The notes under the pieces are model-generated. The model searched no databases. It was not told the DNA's origin and worked only from the letters and a program-made list of their open reading frames with translations. Source: Microbispora amethystogenes (GTDB lineage Bacteria; Actinomycetota; Actinomycetes; Streptosporangiales; Streptosporangiaceae). Taken from it: a stretch of DNA of 64,000 bases. The stretch is from assembly GCF_016863015.1 (NCBI RefSeq), contig NZ_BOOB01000046.1, forward strand, positions 1-64,000, read 5' to 3'. Positions within the stretch are counted from its first letter, which is position 1. Every line of letters starts with the position of its first letter. Shown here in pieces: positions 1 to 8,511 of the stretch. The position numbers and the translations under genes are program-made.

Positions 1-760
1 CAGTGGAGAAGTCCCCCGGCGAACTCGTGTTCCGGTGAATCCACAGATCACCGCCCGCGACCCCCGCGATGTCCTTCTTCCCGTCACCGTCGAAGTCACC
101 GAGCGTCTGATACTGGGGTGCCGGAGGCGGCGACTGCGTGTCGTCGACGATGTTCTTGTACCGGATCGGGCGGAAGTTCTGCATGCTCGACCACGACTCG
201 TCGCCCACCTGGCCGTGGGAGTTCGCCGTCGGCCCCTTGGCCCAGTCCTGCTCCCAGCCGTTGCCGTCGGGACTGCCCGTGCCGTTGAGGGAGTAGGTCC
301 ACGCGCCCTTGGTGTGGTCGGCGGAGTCCTTCCACCGGGCGAACAGTTCCATGTGGGTCGATTTGAGGATCGCGTCTCCGGGCTTCAGATCGTGGAGGCT
401 GCCCAGATACTCCTTTCCGCTCCAGCCCTCGAAGTCGTAGGTGCTGTTGCCGCCCTTGCCGGAGTTCGCGGTGATGTGCCACGCCATGGAGACCAGGCCG
501 GAACAGTCGGGGCCGTACTTGTGCCCTCCGTCCACGTCGGTGTAGAGGCTGCTCGCGCTGCGGCTCTGGTTGTACTTGACCCCGCGGTCGACCCAGTTCT
601 GGGCGCGGGCGAGCACCTCGGAGCGGGTGATCTGACCGCCGGCCGTGGAGGCCGCGGCCGGCGTGGCGGTGGTGAGGGTGGTCACCGCGACTCCCGCGAA
701 GCCGAGGGAAGCCGCCGCCACCATGCTGAGCGTGCCCGCGATAAGGCGGTTGAGTTTCAT
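1..760 (-). CDS. Secreted NlpC/P60-like protein with VCBS/FG-GAP repeat (3' end beyond window)
   Basis: The gene starts at ATG 760 and stays open to base 1, so only the first 253 residues are visible. Residues 1-38 look like a Sec signal peptide (MKLNRLIAGT start, hydrophobic core, ATPAAAS cleavage region). A cysteine-peptidase-like region follows, with DCSGLVSMAW at residues 85-94 (Cys86 is the candidate nucleophile), then a LKPGDAI stretch and a downstream His, the layout seen in NlpC/P60-type or CHAP-like amidases. The visible C-terminus has LGDFDGDGKKD, a calcium-binding VCBS/FG-GAP repeat signature. It is probably an exported cell-wall or surface hydrolase; the substrate is not known. 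It lies upstream of the SARP gene on the same strand but with no evidence of co-transcription across the window edge. An alternative is a non-enzymatic surface protein that keeps only the fold. Confidence 0.75.
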   Translation of the reverse strand, partial: MKLNRLIAGTLSMVAAASLGFAGVAVTTLTTATPAAASTAGGQITRSEVLARAQNWVDRGVKYNQSRSASSLYTDVDGGHKYGPDCSGLVSMAWHITANSGKGGNSTYDFEGWSGKEYLGSLHDLKPGDAILKSTHMELFARWKDSADHTKGAWTYSLNGTGSPDGNGWEQDWAKGPTANSHGQVGDESWSSMQNFRPIRYKNIVDDTQSPPPAPQYQTLGDFDGDGKKDIAGVAGGDLWIHRNTSSPGDFST

Positions 761-877
761 GGGGCCTTCCGGTGGAGAGGTGGTGTTCGTCCTCTTGCAC
801 CGGAAGACTCGAGCAAGGCGCTGAAAATCCGGTGAAACTCCGTGGGGGATGCTTTTCAGCGGTTCGCGGCGGGTGTT

Positions 878-3800
878 TCAGGGAGCGGGGGTGTCGCCGG
901 TGAGCTCGCCGTACTCGCGGGCGCCGTGATCGCGGAAGACCGTCAGCACCCGCGCCCGGATCGTCGCCGCCGTCTCGACGTCCCCCCTCGCCTCGTGCAG
1001 CAGGGCCAGCGTGTGCTCCGTACGTGCCTGCCAGAGCGGGGCCTCCATGCCGTCCCACACGCCGATGGCCGAGGTCAGGCACGCGGCCGAGTCCGTCAGG
1101 TTGCCGTCGGCGAGGTGCAGCTCGCCCAGGGTCCGCAAAGCGATGCCGAGCCCCCACCGGTCTCCCATCGCCTGACAGGTGGACAGCGCGCCTTCCAGTG
1201 GGGCCAGGACCTGCCGCGTCTGACCCAGGCGGAGCCGGGCCTTGGCCCACGTACGGACGGAATACGCCTCCAGCAACCGATCGCCGAGCTCGACGAAGAT
1301 CTCCGTCGCGGCCTCGGCGGTCCGGATGGCCGCGTCGTAGTCGCCGGCCGCCCGGTGGAACAGGCTCATGGTGCGCAGGGTCACCGCCTCGCCGCGGCGG
1401 CTGCCGAGGCGGCGGTAGCCGGCCATGGACTCCTCCAGACCACGCCAGGCGGCCGGATAGTCCCCACGCTCCAGTCGCACCGAGGCGGCCAGCCGCCGCA
1501 GGTACGTGACGCCGAGATCGTCGCCGAGGCCGGTGAGCAGGACGTCGGCCTGGTCCAGAAAATGCAGTGCCTCGGCCAGGCGGCTCGCCTCCCGGCAGGT
1601 CACGCCGAGCCCGGCCAGCGCCACGGCCTGGCCGCGCGTGTCACCCATCTCCCGGAAGGCGGCGAGCGCGTGGCCCAGAAGCCGGCGCGCCTCCGGGAAC
1701 CGGTCCTGGAGATAGCGCAGGTCGCCCAGTTCGGCCAGCATGGTCGCCTCGCCGCGCCGGTCGCCCGCCCGGCGGGCCGCGGCCAGCGCCGCATGGTTGA
1801 TCCGCTCCCGGGACTCGAACCTGTTGACGCCGAGGAACGACGGGCCGAGTCGTGTGGAGGCGAACTGGCAGACCATGTCGTGCAGGCCCAGCACGGCGGC
1901 GCGCTCCAGGCCGACGACCAGCGCGGGCTGTTCGATCTCGAACCAGTCGTGCGGGGCCGCCAGCACCCGCGCGGTCAGCTCGTCCGGGATCGCCGGGGCG
2001 GCCGCGGCGGGGTGCATCCAATCGACCTCATCGGGCGGGGCGTCGGCCGCCACCCGGTCGGCCAGGGCGAGCCAGCCCCCGAGCACCCGGCCCGCGGCCG
2101 CCGTGAGCCGTTCGGACGGCTCCTCCGCCTCGGCACGCTCGCGTCCGTAGATGCGCACCAGGTCGTGGATCCGGTAGCGGAGCGCGCCCAGGTCGTCGAC
2201 TCGGCTGAAGTCCGCCATTTGGGCGTCGACCAGGCGTTCCACGATGTCTTCCGCGAGCTTGCCGTCGATGTCGCACAGCCAGGCGGCGATCCACGGGGAG
2301 AACTCCGGAACCCCCAGGTGACCGAGCCGCCGCAGCGCCCGGCGTTCGTCGTCGTCCAGCCCCCGGTAGCTCAGCTCGAAACCGGCCCGCACCTCCAGGT
2401 CGGCGATCGCCAGCTCGTCCAGCCTGCGCCGCTCGTCGGCCAGCCGGTCGGCGAGCAACCGCAGCGGCCATCGCTGCCTGGTGGCCAGCCGGGCCCCGGC
2501 GATGCGGATCGCCAGCGGCAGCCGGCCGCACAGGTCGACGATGTCGTGGGCCACCGCCTCCTCGGCGGCCACCCGCTCGGTTCCCACGATCCGGGCGAGC
2601 AGCTCGACGGCCTCGACCGGTTCGAGGACGTCCAGGTCCGTACGGCGCGCACCGCTGAGTCCTCCGAGCCGGTCGCGTGAGGTGATCAGTACGCCGCCGG
2701 CGCCACCCGGCAGCAGCGGGCGTACCTGCGGCTCCCCGGCGGCGTCGTCGAGCAGCACCAGCACCCGGCGTCCGGCCAGCAGGCTCCGATAGAGCTCGGC
2801 CCGCTCGGCGGTCGCGGAGGGAAGATCATCCTGACGCACCCCGAGCGCCTTGAGGAACCTCCCCAGCACCTCGCCCGGATCGGTGGGAGCCTCGCTCATC
2901 CCGCGGAGCTCGGCGTACAGCCGTCCGTCGGGGAAGGCATCCGCGACCTGGTGGGCGACGTGGATCGCCAGGGCCGACTTGCCGCTGCCGGCACGACCCG
3001 CGACGACCTGGATCATCGGGGCTTCTCCCGAGGTCAGCGCCGTCACCAGGGCCGCGCTCTGCACGGAACGGCCGGTGAAGTCCGCCGGCGCCAACGGCAA
3101 CTGGGCGGGTACGGCGAGGCGGACCGTCTCTCCGGACGGCGGCGCCAGCAGTGCGGGGTCGCCGCGCAGGACGGCGTGGTGGAGGGCGGTCAGCTCAGGC
3201 CCCGGGTCCACTCCCTGGTCCTCGGCCAGGATCCGGCGGCCCTCCCGGAACGTGGCCAGCGCGTCGGACTGCCGGCCGAGCCGGTACAGAACGGTCATGT
3301 ACTGGCCGCGCAGCCGCTCGTTGAGCGGATGGGCCCCGACCAGCGCGGCCAGTTCCCCCACCAGCCGGCCGTGCCGGCCCAGCGCCAGGCCGGCGGCGAC
3401 GCGTTCCTCGGTGGCGGTCAGCCGCAGCTGTTCCAGTCGTGCGGCCTCCCCAGCCAGCGGCGAGTCGCCCAGTCCGGCCAGGGCGGGCCCGCGCCACAAC
3501 TCCAGCGCGGAGTCGAGCAGCCCGGAGGCCTCCTCGGGCGTGGCCGCGCCGCGCGCGTCGGCGAGGAGCCGTTCGAACAGGTCGGCGTCCAGCGACTCGG
3601 CGGGGATCCGCACGAGGTAGCCCGGTGCGCGGGTGACGATCACGTCCGGAGCCCCGGCCCGGGTCAGCGCCTGGCGCAACGTCTTCACATAGGTCTGAAT
3701 CGCCGCCTTGGCGCTCTCCGGCGGCTCGTCCGGCCAGAGGATGTCGATGAGACGGTGCGTCGGCAGGACGTGCCCCCGCTCCAGGAGCAGCGCTGCGAGC

Positions 3801-3883
3801 AGCGTCTTCGGTTTGGCTCCCCCCAGCGGGACCGGGACCCCGCCGACCGACACCTCAACCGGCCCCAGCAGCCGAAACTCCAC
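878..3883 (-). CDS. AfsR/SARP-family transcriptional regulator with NB-ARC and TPR domains
   Basis: This is a 1001-residue multidomain regulator. Residues 1-250 are a SARP head: an OmpR-like winged helix (start VEFRLLGPVEV) followed by a BTAD domain. Next is an NB-ARC ATPase with Walker A GRAGSGKS at residues 296-303 and a Walker B VLVLLDD near 375. The C-terminal third is a run of TPR-like helical hairpins (repeats of the AxxLGDLxYLQ type). AfsR-type proteins activate secondary-metabolite promoters by binding direct repeats and recruiting RNA polymerase. I chose GTG 3883 because AGGGGA sits six bases upstream and the winged helix starts there; GTG 3889 and an ATG at 4000 are in frame but give leaders without domain content. 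No biosynthetic cluster is next to it, so its target is unknown. It may be orphan or global, as AfsR is. Confidence 0.9.
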   Translation of the reverse strand: MEFRLLGPVEVSVGGVPVPLGGAKPKTLLAALLLERGHVLPTHRLIDILWPDEPPESAKAAIQTYVKTLRQALTRAGAPDVIVTRAPGYLVRIPAESLDADLFERLLADARGAATPEEASGLLDSALELWRGPALAGLGDSPLAGEAARLEQLRLTATEERVAAGLALGRHGRLVGELAALVGAHPLNERLRGQYMTVLYRLGRQSDALATFREGRRILAEDQGVDPGPELTALHHAVLRGDPALLAPPSGETVRLAVPAQLPLAPADFTGRSVQSAALVTALTSGEAPMIQVVAGRAGSGKSALAIHVAHQVADAFPDGRLYAELRGMSEAPTDPGEVLGRFLKALGVRQDDLPSATAERAELYRSLLAGRRVLVLLDDAAGEPQVRPLLPGGAGGVLITSRDRLGGLSGARRTDLDVLEPVEAVELLARIVGTERVAAEEAVAHDIVDLCGRLPLAIRIAGARLATRQRWPLRLLADRLADERRRLDELAIADLEVRAGFELSYRGLDDDERRALRRLGHLGVPEFSPWIAAWLCDIDGKLAEDIVERLVDAQMADFSRVDDLGALRYRIHDLVRIYGRERAEAEEPSERLTAAAGRVLGGWLALADRVAADAPPDEVDWMHPAAAAPAIPDELTARVLAAPHDWFEIEQPALVVGLERAAVLGLHDMVCQFASTRLGPSFLGVNRFESRERINHAALAAARRAGDRRGEATMLAELGDLRYLQDRFPEARRLLGHALAAFREMGDTRGQAVALAGLGVTCREASRLAEALHFLDQADVLLTGLGDDLGVTYLRRLAASVRLERGDYPAAWRGLEESMAGYRRLGSRRGEAVTLRTMSLFHRAAGDYDAAIRTAEAATEIFVELGDRLLEAYSVRTWAKARLRLGQTRQVLAPLEGALSTCQAMGDRWGLGIALRTLGELHLADGNLTDSAACLTSAIGVWDGMEAPLWQARTEHTLALLHEARGDVETAATIRARVLTVFRDHGAREYGELTGDTPAP

Positions 3884-4031
3884 CGCCACTCCCCTGTCAC
3901 GTCGTCCCCCCGGACGCAGCCCCGGCGGCTCCCGTGCTGCCGGGGCGTGAAACGCGGTCCCGATGATCTTCACGCCAGCATGGCCAGTCGGAATCCCCAA
4001 TGCAAGGGGGTGGATATCAGGACCTGCGCGC

Positions 4032-4964
4032 TTATCGGCGCGTTCGCCACCAGGCGACCGTCTCCTTCACCCCGTCCTCGACCGGCGTCGGCGCGAAGCC
4101 GAGGACCTCCTGCGAGGCCGACGAGTCGAGCACATACGGCCGGTCGAACTGGTAACGGGTCTCCCCCAGCTCGCGCAGGAACGGCACGGCGAGGCCACCC
4201 GCCTTCAGCATCCACCCCGGCAGCCGCCGCAGACGTGGCGCCGGAACGCCCCCGGCCTCGCACACCATCCCGGCGTACTCCCGCATCGTCACGGGCGGCG
4301 CGGTCGGGACGTGCCACGGCCGCCCCCACGCGCGCTCCTCCTCGGCCGCGGCGGCCAGCGCCCGCACGACGTCGGGCAGGTACGTCCAGCTGTGCGGGAT
4401 GTCGGGGTCGCTCACGACGGTGGCGGGCTTGCCGCCGAGCAGCGGTTCCAGGAGCCGCGGCCCCAGGTAGGACTGGTCGGACGAGCCCGGGCCGTAGTAG
4501 TCCGAGCCGCGCACCTCGGTCACCCGGACCCTGCCCGCCTCGTGGGCCGCCCGCATCTCCTCCCACATCCGCGCCCGGACCCTGCCCTTCGTGCCCGTCG
4601 CGGCGAGCGGCAGGTCCTCGGTCATCGGGCCGTCCACCGGGCCGTACCCGTAGAGATTGCCCAGCGTGACCAGCACGGCCCCGGACGACTCGGCGGCGGC
4701 CAGGAGCGAGGCCGCGACCGGCGGCCAGTCCTCCTGCCAGCGGTGGTAGGGCGGGTTGACGCAGTTGTAGATCGCGCCGGCCCCTTCCGCGAGCCGCCGC
4801 ATCACGGCGGCGTCGCCCGCGTCCGCCGCGACCGGCGACACCCCCGACCGCCTCGGGCCGGAGCCCGAGCGGGTGACGACGGTCACCTCGTGCCCCCGCT
4901 CGGCCAGCGCCACGGCGAGCGCTCCGCCGACCTGTCCCGCTCCCACCACGACATGCCTACCCAT
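4032..4964 (-). CDS. NAD(P)-dependent epimerase/dehydratase family protein
   Basis: This 310-residue protein begins with a Rossmann nucleotide-binding loop (VVGAGQVGGALAVALAERGHEV), with GAGQVG as the dinucleotide-binding glycine motif. It belongs to the extended/atypical short-chain dehydrogenase superfamily and resembles the NAD-binding epimerase-like proteins that actinomycetes place next to TetR regulators. A YGYG stretch (NLYGYGPVDG) lies in the region where the catalytic Tyr-x-x-x-Lys would be expected, but no clear YxxxK follows, so it may be an atypical member. The DUF2568 gene ends ten bases upstream on the same strand, so the two are probably one transcript driven from the TetR intergenic region. 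Substrate unknown. Confidence 0.8.
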   Translation of the reverse strand: MGRHVVVGAGQVGGALAVALAERGHEVTVVTRSGSGPRRSGVSPVAADAGDAAVMRRLAEGAGAIYNCVNPPYHRWQEDWPPVAASLLAAAESSGAVLVTLGNLYGYGPVDGPMTEDLPLAATGTKGRVRARMWEEMRAAHEAGRVRVTEVRGSDYYGPGSSDQSYLGPRLLEPLLGGKPATVVSDPDIPHSWTYLPDVVRALAAAAEEERAWGRPWHVPTAPPVTMREYAGMVCEAGGVPAPRLRRLPGWMLKAGGLAVPFLRELGETRYQFDRPYVLDSSASQEVLGFAPTPVEDGVKETVAWWRTRR

Positions 4965-4974
4965 GATCTCTCCT

Positions 4975-5322
4975 TCACACCTGATTCGTCAGCAGCCGCA
5001 GCGCGGCGTCGACCACGTACACCACCGCGAACACCACACCCGCGGTCACCAGCCCCGAGGCCGCCAGCGCGGCCGCTCCCGCGCCGAACCACACGACCTC
5101 GAAGGCTCCCCGGGCGATCCCGTGCAGCTGGTACGGCGCCTTGCCGCCGGCCATGAACAGTCCCCAGAGCGTCGCGAACGCGGCCGGTGTGCCGAGCCCC
5201 AGCAGGATTCTGACCACGATGTTCGCCTCCCGGGTGAAACCCCAGCGCGCCAGCGCGATCAGCACGCCGAGCTCCAGGAAGAACATGAGGGCGGCGGCCG
5301 CCCCCTTGGTCATGGTGAGCAT
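4975..5322 (-). CDS. YrdB/DUF2568 family small membrane protein
   Basis: This 115-residue protein is almost entirely hydrophobic, with about four membrane-spanning segments (LMFFLELGVLIALARWGF; the IVVRILLGLGTPAAFATLWG region; FEVVWFGAGAAALAASGLV; VVFAVVYVVDAALRLL). Its pattern and length match the YrdB family of four-helix membrane proteins of unknown function. ATG 5322 is preceded by AAGGAG at five-base spacing; a GTG at 5328 is in frame but overlaps the ribosome-binding site. It is divergent from the TetR gene and followed closely by the epimerase gene. The two palindromes in the intergenic region suggest that TetR represses this transcript. Role unknown. Confidence 0.8.
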   Translation of the reverse strand: MLTMTKGAAAALMFFLELGVLIALARWGFTREANIVVRILLGLGTPAAFATLWGLFMAGGKAPYQLHGIARGAFEVVWFGAGAAALAASGLVTAGVVFAVVYVVDAALRLLTNQV

Positions 5323-5352
5323 CGGCACTCCTTGCGTAGGTCGCTCCGTTAC

Positions 5353-5367
5353 GAGAGCAATGCTCTC
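5353..5367. promoter_or_regulatory. TetR operator 1 (perfect palindrome)
   Basis: GAGAGCA-A-TGCTCTC: two 7-base arms around one central base, in the divergent intergenic region 31 bases upstream of the DUF2568 start. It shares the core AGAGCANTGCTCT with a second copy 22 bases further on. Twin palindromes between a tetR gene and a divergent operon are the usual sign of autoregulation plus control of the neighbour. Confidence 0.75.
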
Positions 5368-5388
5368 TCATGTGAGCGTCAGCCGTCA

Positions 5389-5401
5389 AGAGCAGTGCTC
5401 T
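5389..5401. promoter_or_regulatory. TetR operator 2 (perfect palindrome)
   Basis: AGAGCA-G-TGCTCT: 6-base arms, same core as operator 1, centred about 35 bases upstream of the tetR ATG. A further half-site (GGTGCTCTGAT) follows near 5407. Binding here would block the tetR promoter. Confidence 0.75.
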
Positions 5402-5429
5402 CGAATCGGTGCTCTGATAACATCAGGCC

Positions 5430-6128
5430 ATGAACGCGAGTCGTACCGCGCGGGAGCGGGTCAGGGCGGAACTCATCCGGGAGATCACCGGCATCGCGCG
5501 GCGTCATCTCGCCACCGACGGCGCCCCGGGCCTGTCCCTGCGTGCGGTGGCCCGGGAGATGGGGATGGTCTCCTCCGCCATCTACCGCTATTTCCCCAGT
5601 CGCGACGACCTGCTCACCGTGCTGATCGTCGACGCGTACAACGCGATCGGCGAGGCCGTCGAGCGCGCCGACGCCACCCGCCCGCGCGACGACTTCACCG
5701 GGCGCTGGCTCGCCGCCTGCCGCGCCGTCCGCGAATGGGCCCTGGCCCATCCGCACGAGTACGCCCTGCTGTACGGCTCGCCGGTGCCGGGTTACCGCGC
5801 CCCGGAGGACACGATCGGCCCGGCGTCACGGGGCACGATCGTGTACGGCCGCATCCTGGCGGACGCCCAGCGGGCCGGCCGCCTCTCCCCTCCGCCGATG
5901 TGCCCGCCGCCGCCCGCGATCCTGTCCCAGGACGCGGAGGCCGTACGGTCGGTGATGCCGGGCGTGTCCGACGACGTGGTCGCGCGGGCGCTGGTCGCCT
6001 GGACCGGGCTGTTCGGAATGGTCAGCTTCGAACTGTTCGGCCAGTTCAACAGCGTGATCGAGCACCGGGCCGAGTTGTTCGACCACAACATGACCTGCCT
6101 GGCCCATCTGCTCGGCTTCTCCTCGTAG
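5430..6128 (+). CDS. TetR/AcrR family transcriptional regulator
   Basis: This 232-residue repressor has an N-terminal TetR helix-turn-helix: ITGIARRHLATDGAPGLSLRAVAREMGMVSSAIYRYFPSRDDLLTVL is laid out as expected, with SAIYRYFPSRDDL as the recognition-helix end. The C-terminal part matches the TetR_C ligand domain common in actinomycetes (WLAACRAVREWALAHPHEYALLYGSPVPGY), ending in the helix EHRAELFDHNMTCLAHLLG. It is transcribed divergently from the DUF2568-epimerase pair, and two copies of AGAGCANTGCTCT lie between them. By family logic it represses itself and the divergent pair until a small ligand binds. The ligand cannot be read from sequence. Confidence 0.93.
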   Translation: MNASRTARERVRAELIREITGIARRHLATDGAPGLSLRAVAREMGMVSSAIYRYFPSRDDLLTVLIVDAYNAIGEAVERADATRPRDDFTGRWLAACRAVREWALAHPHEYALLYGSPVPGYRAPEDTIGPASRGTIVYGRILADAQRAGRLSPPPMCPPPPAILSQDAEAVRSVMPGVSDDVVARALVAWTGLFGMVSFELFGQFNSVIEHRAELFDHNMTCLAHLLGFSS

Positions 6129-6146
6129 CGCTTCTCTGTGCGCGCA

Positions 6147-6174
6147 GGCGGCCGGGAGGCGTCCCGGCCGCCTT
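6147..6174. terminator. Bidirectional hairpin between convergent tetR and HNH genes
   Basis: A perfect 12-bp stem (AGGCGGCCGGGA / TCCCGGCCGCCT) with a GGCG loop lies between two convergent stops. It is GC-rich with no long T-run, as is common for actinomycete terminators. Confidence 0.75.
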
Positions 6175-6190
6175 CGCTCTGTCTCGGCTG

Positions 6191-6988
6191 TTACAGCCCG
6201 GCCTGCCTGACCGCGGTGCGCCAGTCCTTCGCGATCGCCTTCTGCGCGCGGGCCAGCGGCACGTCACCGGCGCAGACGGCCTTCCACAGACGACGCTCCA
6301 CGGCGTTCTTGTCCGCCGCGCTCCTGCCCTTGACCTTCCACGCGGGCTCCGGCCAGAGGTTCTTCACGCTCTTGGGCGACCCGCCGAGGAGCAGCGGGAT
6401 CAGATGGTCCTCCTGGTAGCGGGCCGGCCTGCGGTCCGGGTAGCCGTACTCGGCGATCTGCCTGACCTTCAGCGCGCTCAAGTAGCTCGCCGTGGGCGCC
6501 GTCTTCGCGTCGAAGCCCGGACTGCAGATCGTCGTACGGATGGTCGCCTGGGTGACGGCGGGGTTGCGCGTCCCGGGCGTGCAGCGGGGATCGGGCAGGG
6601 GCAGGTAGGCCCGCGAGCACTTCGCCTTCGCCGGCTTTCCGCCGGGCGTGGTCGTCGGCTTCGGGCTCGGCTTGGGAGTCGGTGTCGCCTTGGGAGTCGG
6701 CTTGGGGCTCGGTTCGGGATTCGAGCCAGACGAGGAACCGGCGGGCTTCCATCTCCAGTACGAGCCGTCCTGGACGCACTGGTATTTGGCGCCGCTCTCG
6801 GAATATCCGTACAGGCCGTGGGCTGCGGCAGGGCAGAATGCGCCGGGGGTGACGCATTCCCAGTGGTCCCCGACCTGGCGGTAACAACTCGCGACGGACG
6901 CGGACGAAGCCACGGCCGATTGGGTCTGAATCGGTACAAACAGGCCGATAGCCACAGCTACGGCGAACAACAGAGAACGAACGCGCAA
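6191..6988 (-). CDS. Secreted HNH-nuclease-like protein with Pro/Lys/Thr-rich linker
   Basis: This is a 265-residue exported protein. An N-terminal hydrophobic segment (SLLFAVAVAIGLFVPIQ) is followed by an Ala/Ser cleavage region. A small Cys-rich domain comes next (CYRQVGDHWECV...FCPAAAHGLYGY...KYQCV), then a linker rich in PKPTP/PSPKP repeats, and a C-terminal domain with EDHLIPLLLGG and NLWPEPAW. The DHLxPxxxGG plus NLWPE arrangement is the core of an HNH/ββα-metal motif found in extracellular actinomycete proteins. I chose TTG 6988 because AGGAG lies five bases upstream; GTG 6994 and TTG 7015 are in frame but badly spaced. It is divergent from the unknown helical gene at 7120. It could be a secreted nuclease; activity is inferred only from the motif. 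Confidence 0.7.
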   Translation of the reverse strand: MRVRSLLFAVAVAIGLFVPIQTQSAVASSASVASCYRQVGDHWECVTPGAFCPAAAHGLYGYSESGAKYQCVQDGSYWRWKPAGSSSGSNPEPSPKPTPKATPTPKPSPKPTTTPGGKPAKAKCSRAYLPLPDPRCTPGTRNPAVTQATIRTTICSPGFDAKTAPTASYLSALKVRQIAEYGYPDRRPARYQEDHLIPLLLGGSPKSVKNLWPEPAWKVKGRSAADKNAVERRLWKAVCAGDVPLARAQKAIAKDWRTAVRQAGL

Positions 6989-7119
6989 AACCACTCCTCG
7001 ACTCGGATGGAACAACCGAAGAGAGGACGCTCGGATGAGACGCAGGTTTACTTCTGATACTTATATGACCTGTAGGCAAATTTCCCGTTTTATCCCCTAC
7101 CCCACTTCAGGAGCCGACG

Positions 7120-8355
7120 ATGGACGACGAGATTCAGCTGATCAGTGACGGCGATGGCCTGGCGGTCATCGGGGATCCGACTGCTGTCGAGCGCTTCCTC
7201 GTCTCCGAAGGACTACCGTCGAAGGACCTCGGGCTGCCGAGGCTCGGATCTGTTCTCCGTACCGGTTCTGGAGCCGCACAGGCGGGTTCCAAGATTGCCG
7301 CCGACTCGGGGCGCTGGGTGAAGCTGACCCAGGAGTCGGCGCAGCTGGTCAATAAGTACGGGCTGAGGGAAAGCTCGAAGACGGGTCTGAGCACAGGCGT
7401 GTTGAAGGGAAACAAGGGCCAGATCAAGGGATTCGTCGAATTCTCGAAGGGGGCGCGTCTGACCAATCCGGCGCTTCTCGCCGGTGCCGCTGGGCTCATG
7501 GCGCAGCTCGCGATGCGGCAGACCATGGACGAGATCACCGACTATCTCGCCGCCATAGACGAGAAGGTCGACGACGTGCTCCGCGCCCAGAAGGACGCCG
7601 CGCTGGCGAACATGATCGGCGTGGACCTCGTGATCGAGGAGGCCATGACCATCCGGGAGCAGGTGGGCCGGGTCTCCGAGGTCACGTGGTCGAAGGTGCA
7701 GACCACGCCGACCACGATCGCAAGCACTCAGGGGTACGCCTTGAGGCAACTCGACGGACTCGCGAAGAAGATGGAGCAGCAGAACAAGATCGGTGATCTC
7801 GCCAGGACGTCCAAGGAGGCCGAGCTCACGGTTCAGGAGTGGCTCGCCGTCCTGGCTCGCTGCTTCCAGCTGCAGGACGCGATCGCCGTGCTCGAACTCG
7901 ACCGGGTGCTGGAAACGTCTCCGGAGGAGCTGGACCGGCATCGCCTCGGGCTCCGGACCGCACGGCAGAACCGGCTGGAGCTCATCTTCCGGAGCACCGA
8001 GCGTCTGATGGCCCGCATGGACGCGGCCGCCGAGACGGCCAACACGAAGGTGCTGTTGCACCCGACCACGTCGCGGGCTGTGGTGCATTCGAGCGACCGC
8101 GTCGCGATCGCCGTCGTCGACTTCCACGGGCGGCTCGGGATCGAGCGCGGCCGGCAGTCGCTGGAAGCGCGACGATGGGTGGACGCGGCCGCGGAGGTGC
8201 GGGACAAGGTGCTGGAAACAGGAGCAGAGGGCGTCGACGCCGCCAGGAACCTCGGCAACGAGACCCTCGACCGGGCCAGATCGGTGACCGGCAAGCTCTC
8301 CAGCGGGCTCGCCGAGCGAGCACTCCGCCGACGCGGGGACGCCGAGAAAGGCTGA
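7120..8355 (+). CDS. Unknown helical protein (411 aa)
   Basis: I do not recognise a named family. The protein is soluble-looking and predicted mainly helical, with a short N-terminal beta-like segment (MDDEIQLISDGDGLAVIG), one moderately hydrophobic stretch at about residues 108-130 (LTNPALLAGAAGLMAQLAM) and long amphipathic helices before and after it (TMDEITDYLAAIDEKVDDVLRAQKDA). That layout, a hydrophobic hairpin within long helices, is seen in pore-forming and membrane-remodelling proteins, but that is only a resemblance. The ATG has CAGGAG seven bases upstream, and the 80 bases before it are markedly AT-rich compared with the region. It is divergent from the secreted HNH-like gene and ends at a hairpin shared with sigJ. 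Body codon use looks normal for the window. Confidence 0.75.
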   Translation: MDDEIQLISDGDGLAVIGDPTAVERFLVSEGLPSKDLGLPRLGSVLRTGSGAAQAGSKIAADSGRWVKLTQESAQLVNKYGLRESSKTGLSTGVLKGNKGQIKGFVEFSKGARLTNPALLAGAAGLMAQLAMRQTMDEITDYLAAIDEKVDDVLRAQKDAALANMIGVDLVIEEAMTIREQVGRVSEVTWSKVQTTPTTIASTQGYALRQLDGLAKKMEQQNKIGDLARTSKEAELTVQEWLAVLARCFQLQDAIAVLELDRVLETSPEELDRHRLGLRTARQNRLELIFRSTERLMARMDAAAETANTKVLLHPTTSRAVVHSSDRVAIAVVDFHGRLGIERGRQSLEARRWVDAAAEVRDKVLETGAEGVDAARNLGNETLDRARSVTGKLSSGLAERALRRRGDAEKG

Positions 8356-8446
8356 GCGAGCGCCGCCGTCGGTCACATGGGCCCGAAGGTGAGTGGGCCC
8401 TGTGGCGAAGGGACGCGGCGGCGAGACGAGTCGGCGCGGCACCCGG

Positions 8447-8480
8447 TTCCGTTAGCGGTGCTGTGGCTCCGCTCACGGAA
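8447..8480. terminator. Bidirectional hairpin between convergent genes
   Basis: TTCCGT-T-AGCGG pairs with CCGCT-C-ACGGAA across a 10-base loop; one opposed T/C mismatch. It lies between the stop of the helical protein gene and the stop of the sigJ-type gene. Confidence 0.6.
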
Positions 8481-8511
8481 GGAGTCAGCACAGCCGCGGG
8501 AACCCACGCCG

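Noticed and set aside
842-2680. 612-codon plus-strand frame
   Set aside because: Antisense shadow of the first SARP gene; low-complexity translation.
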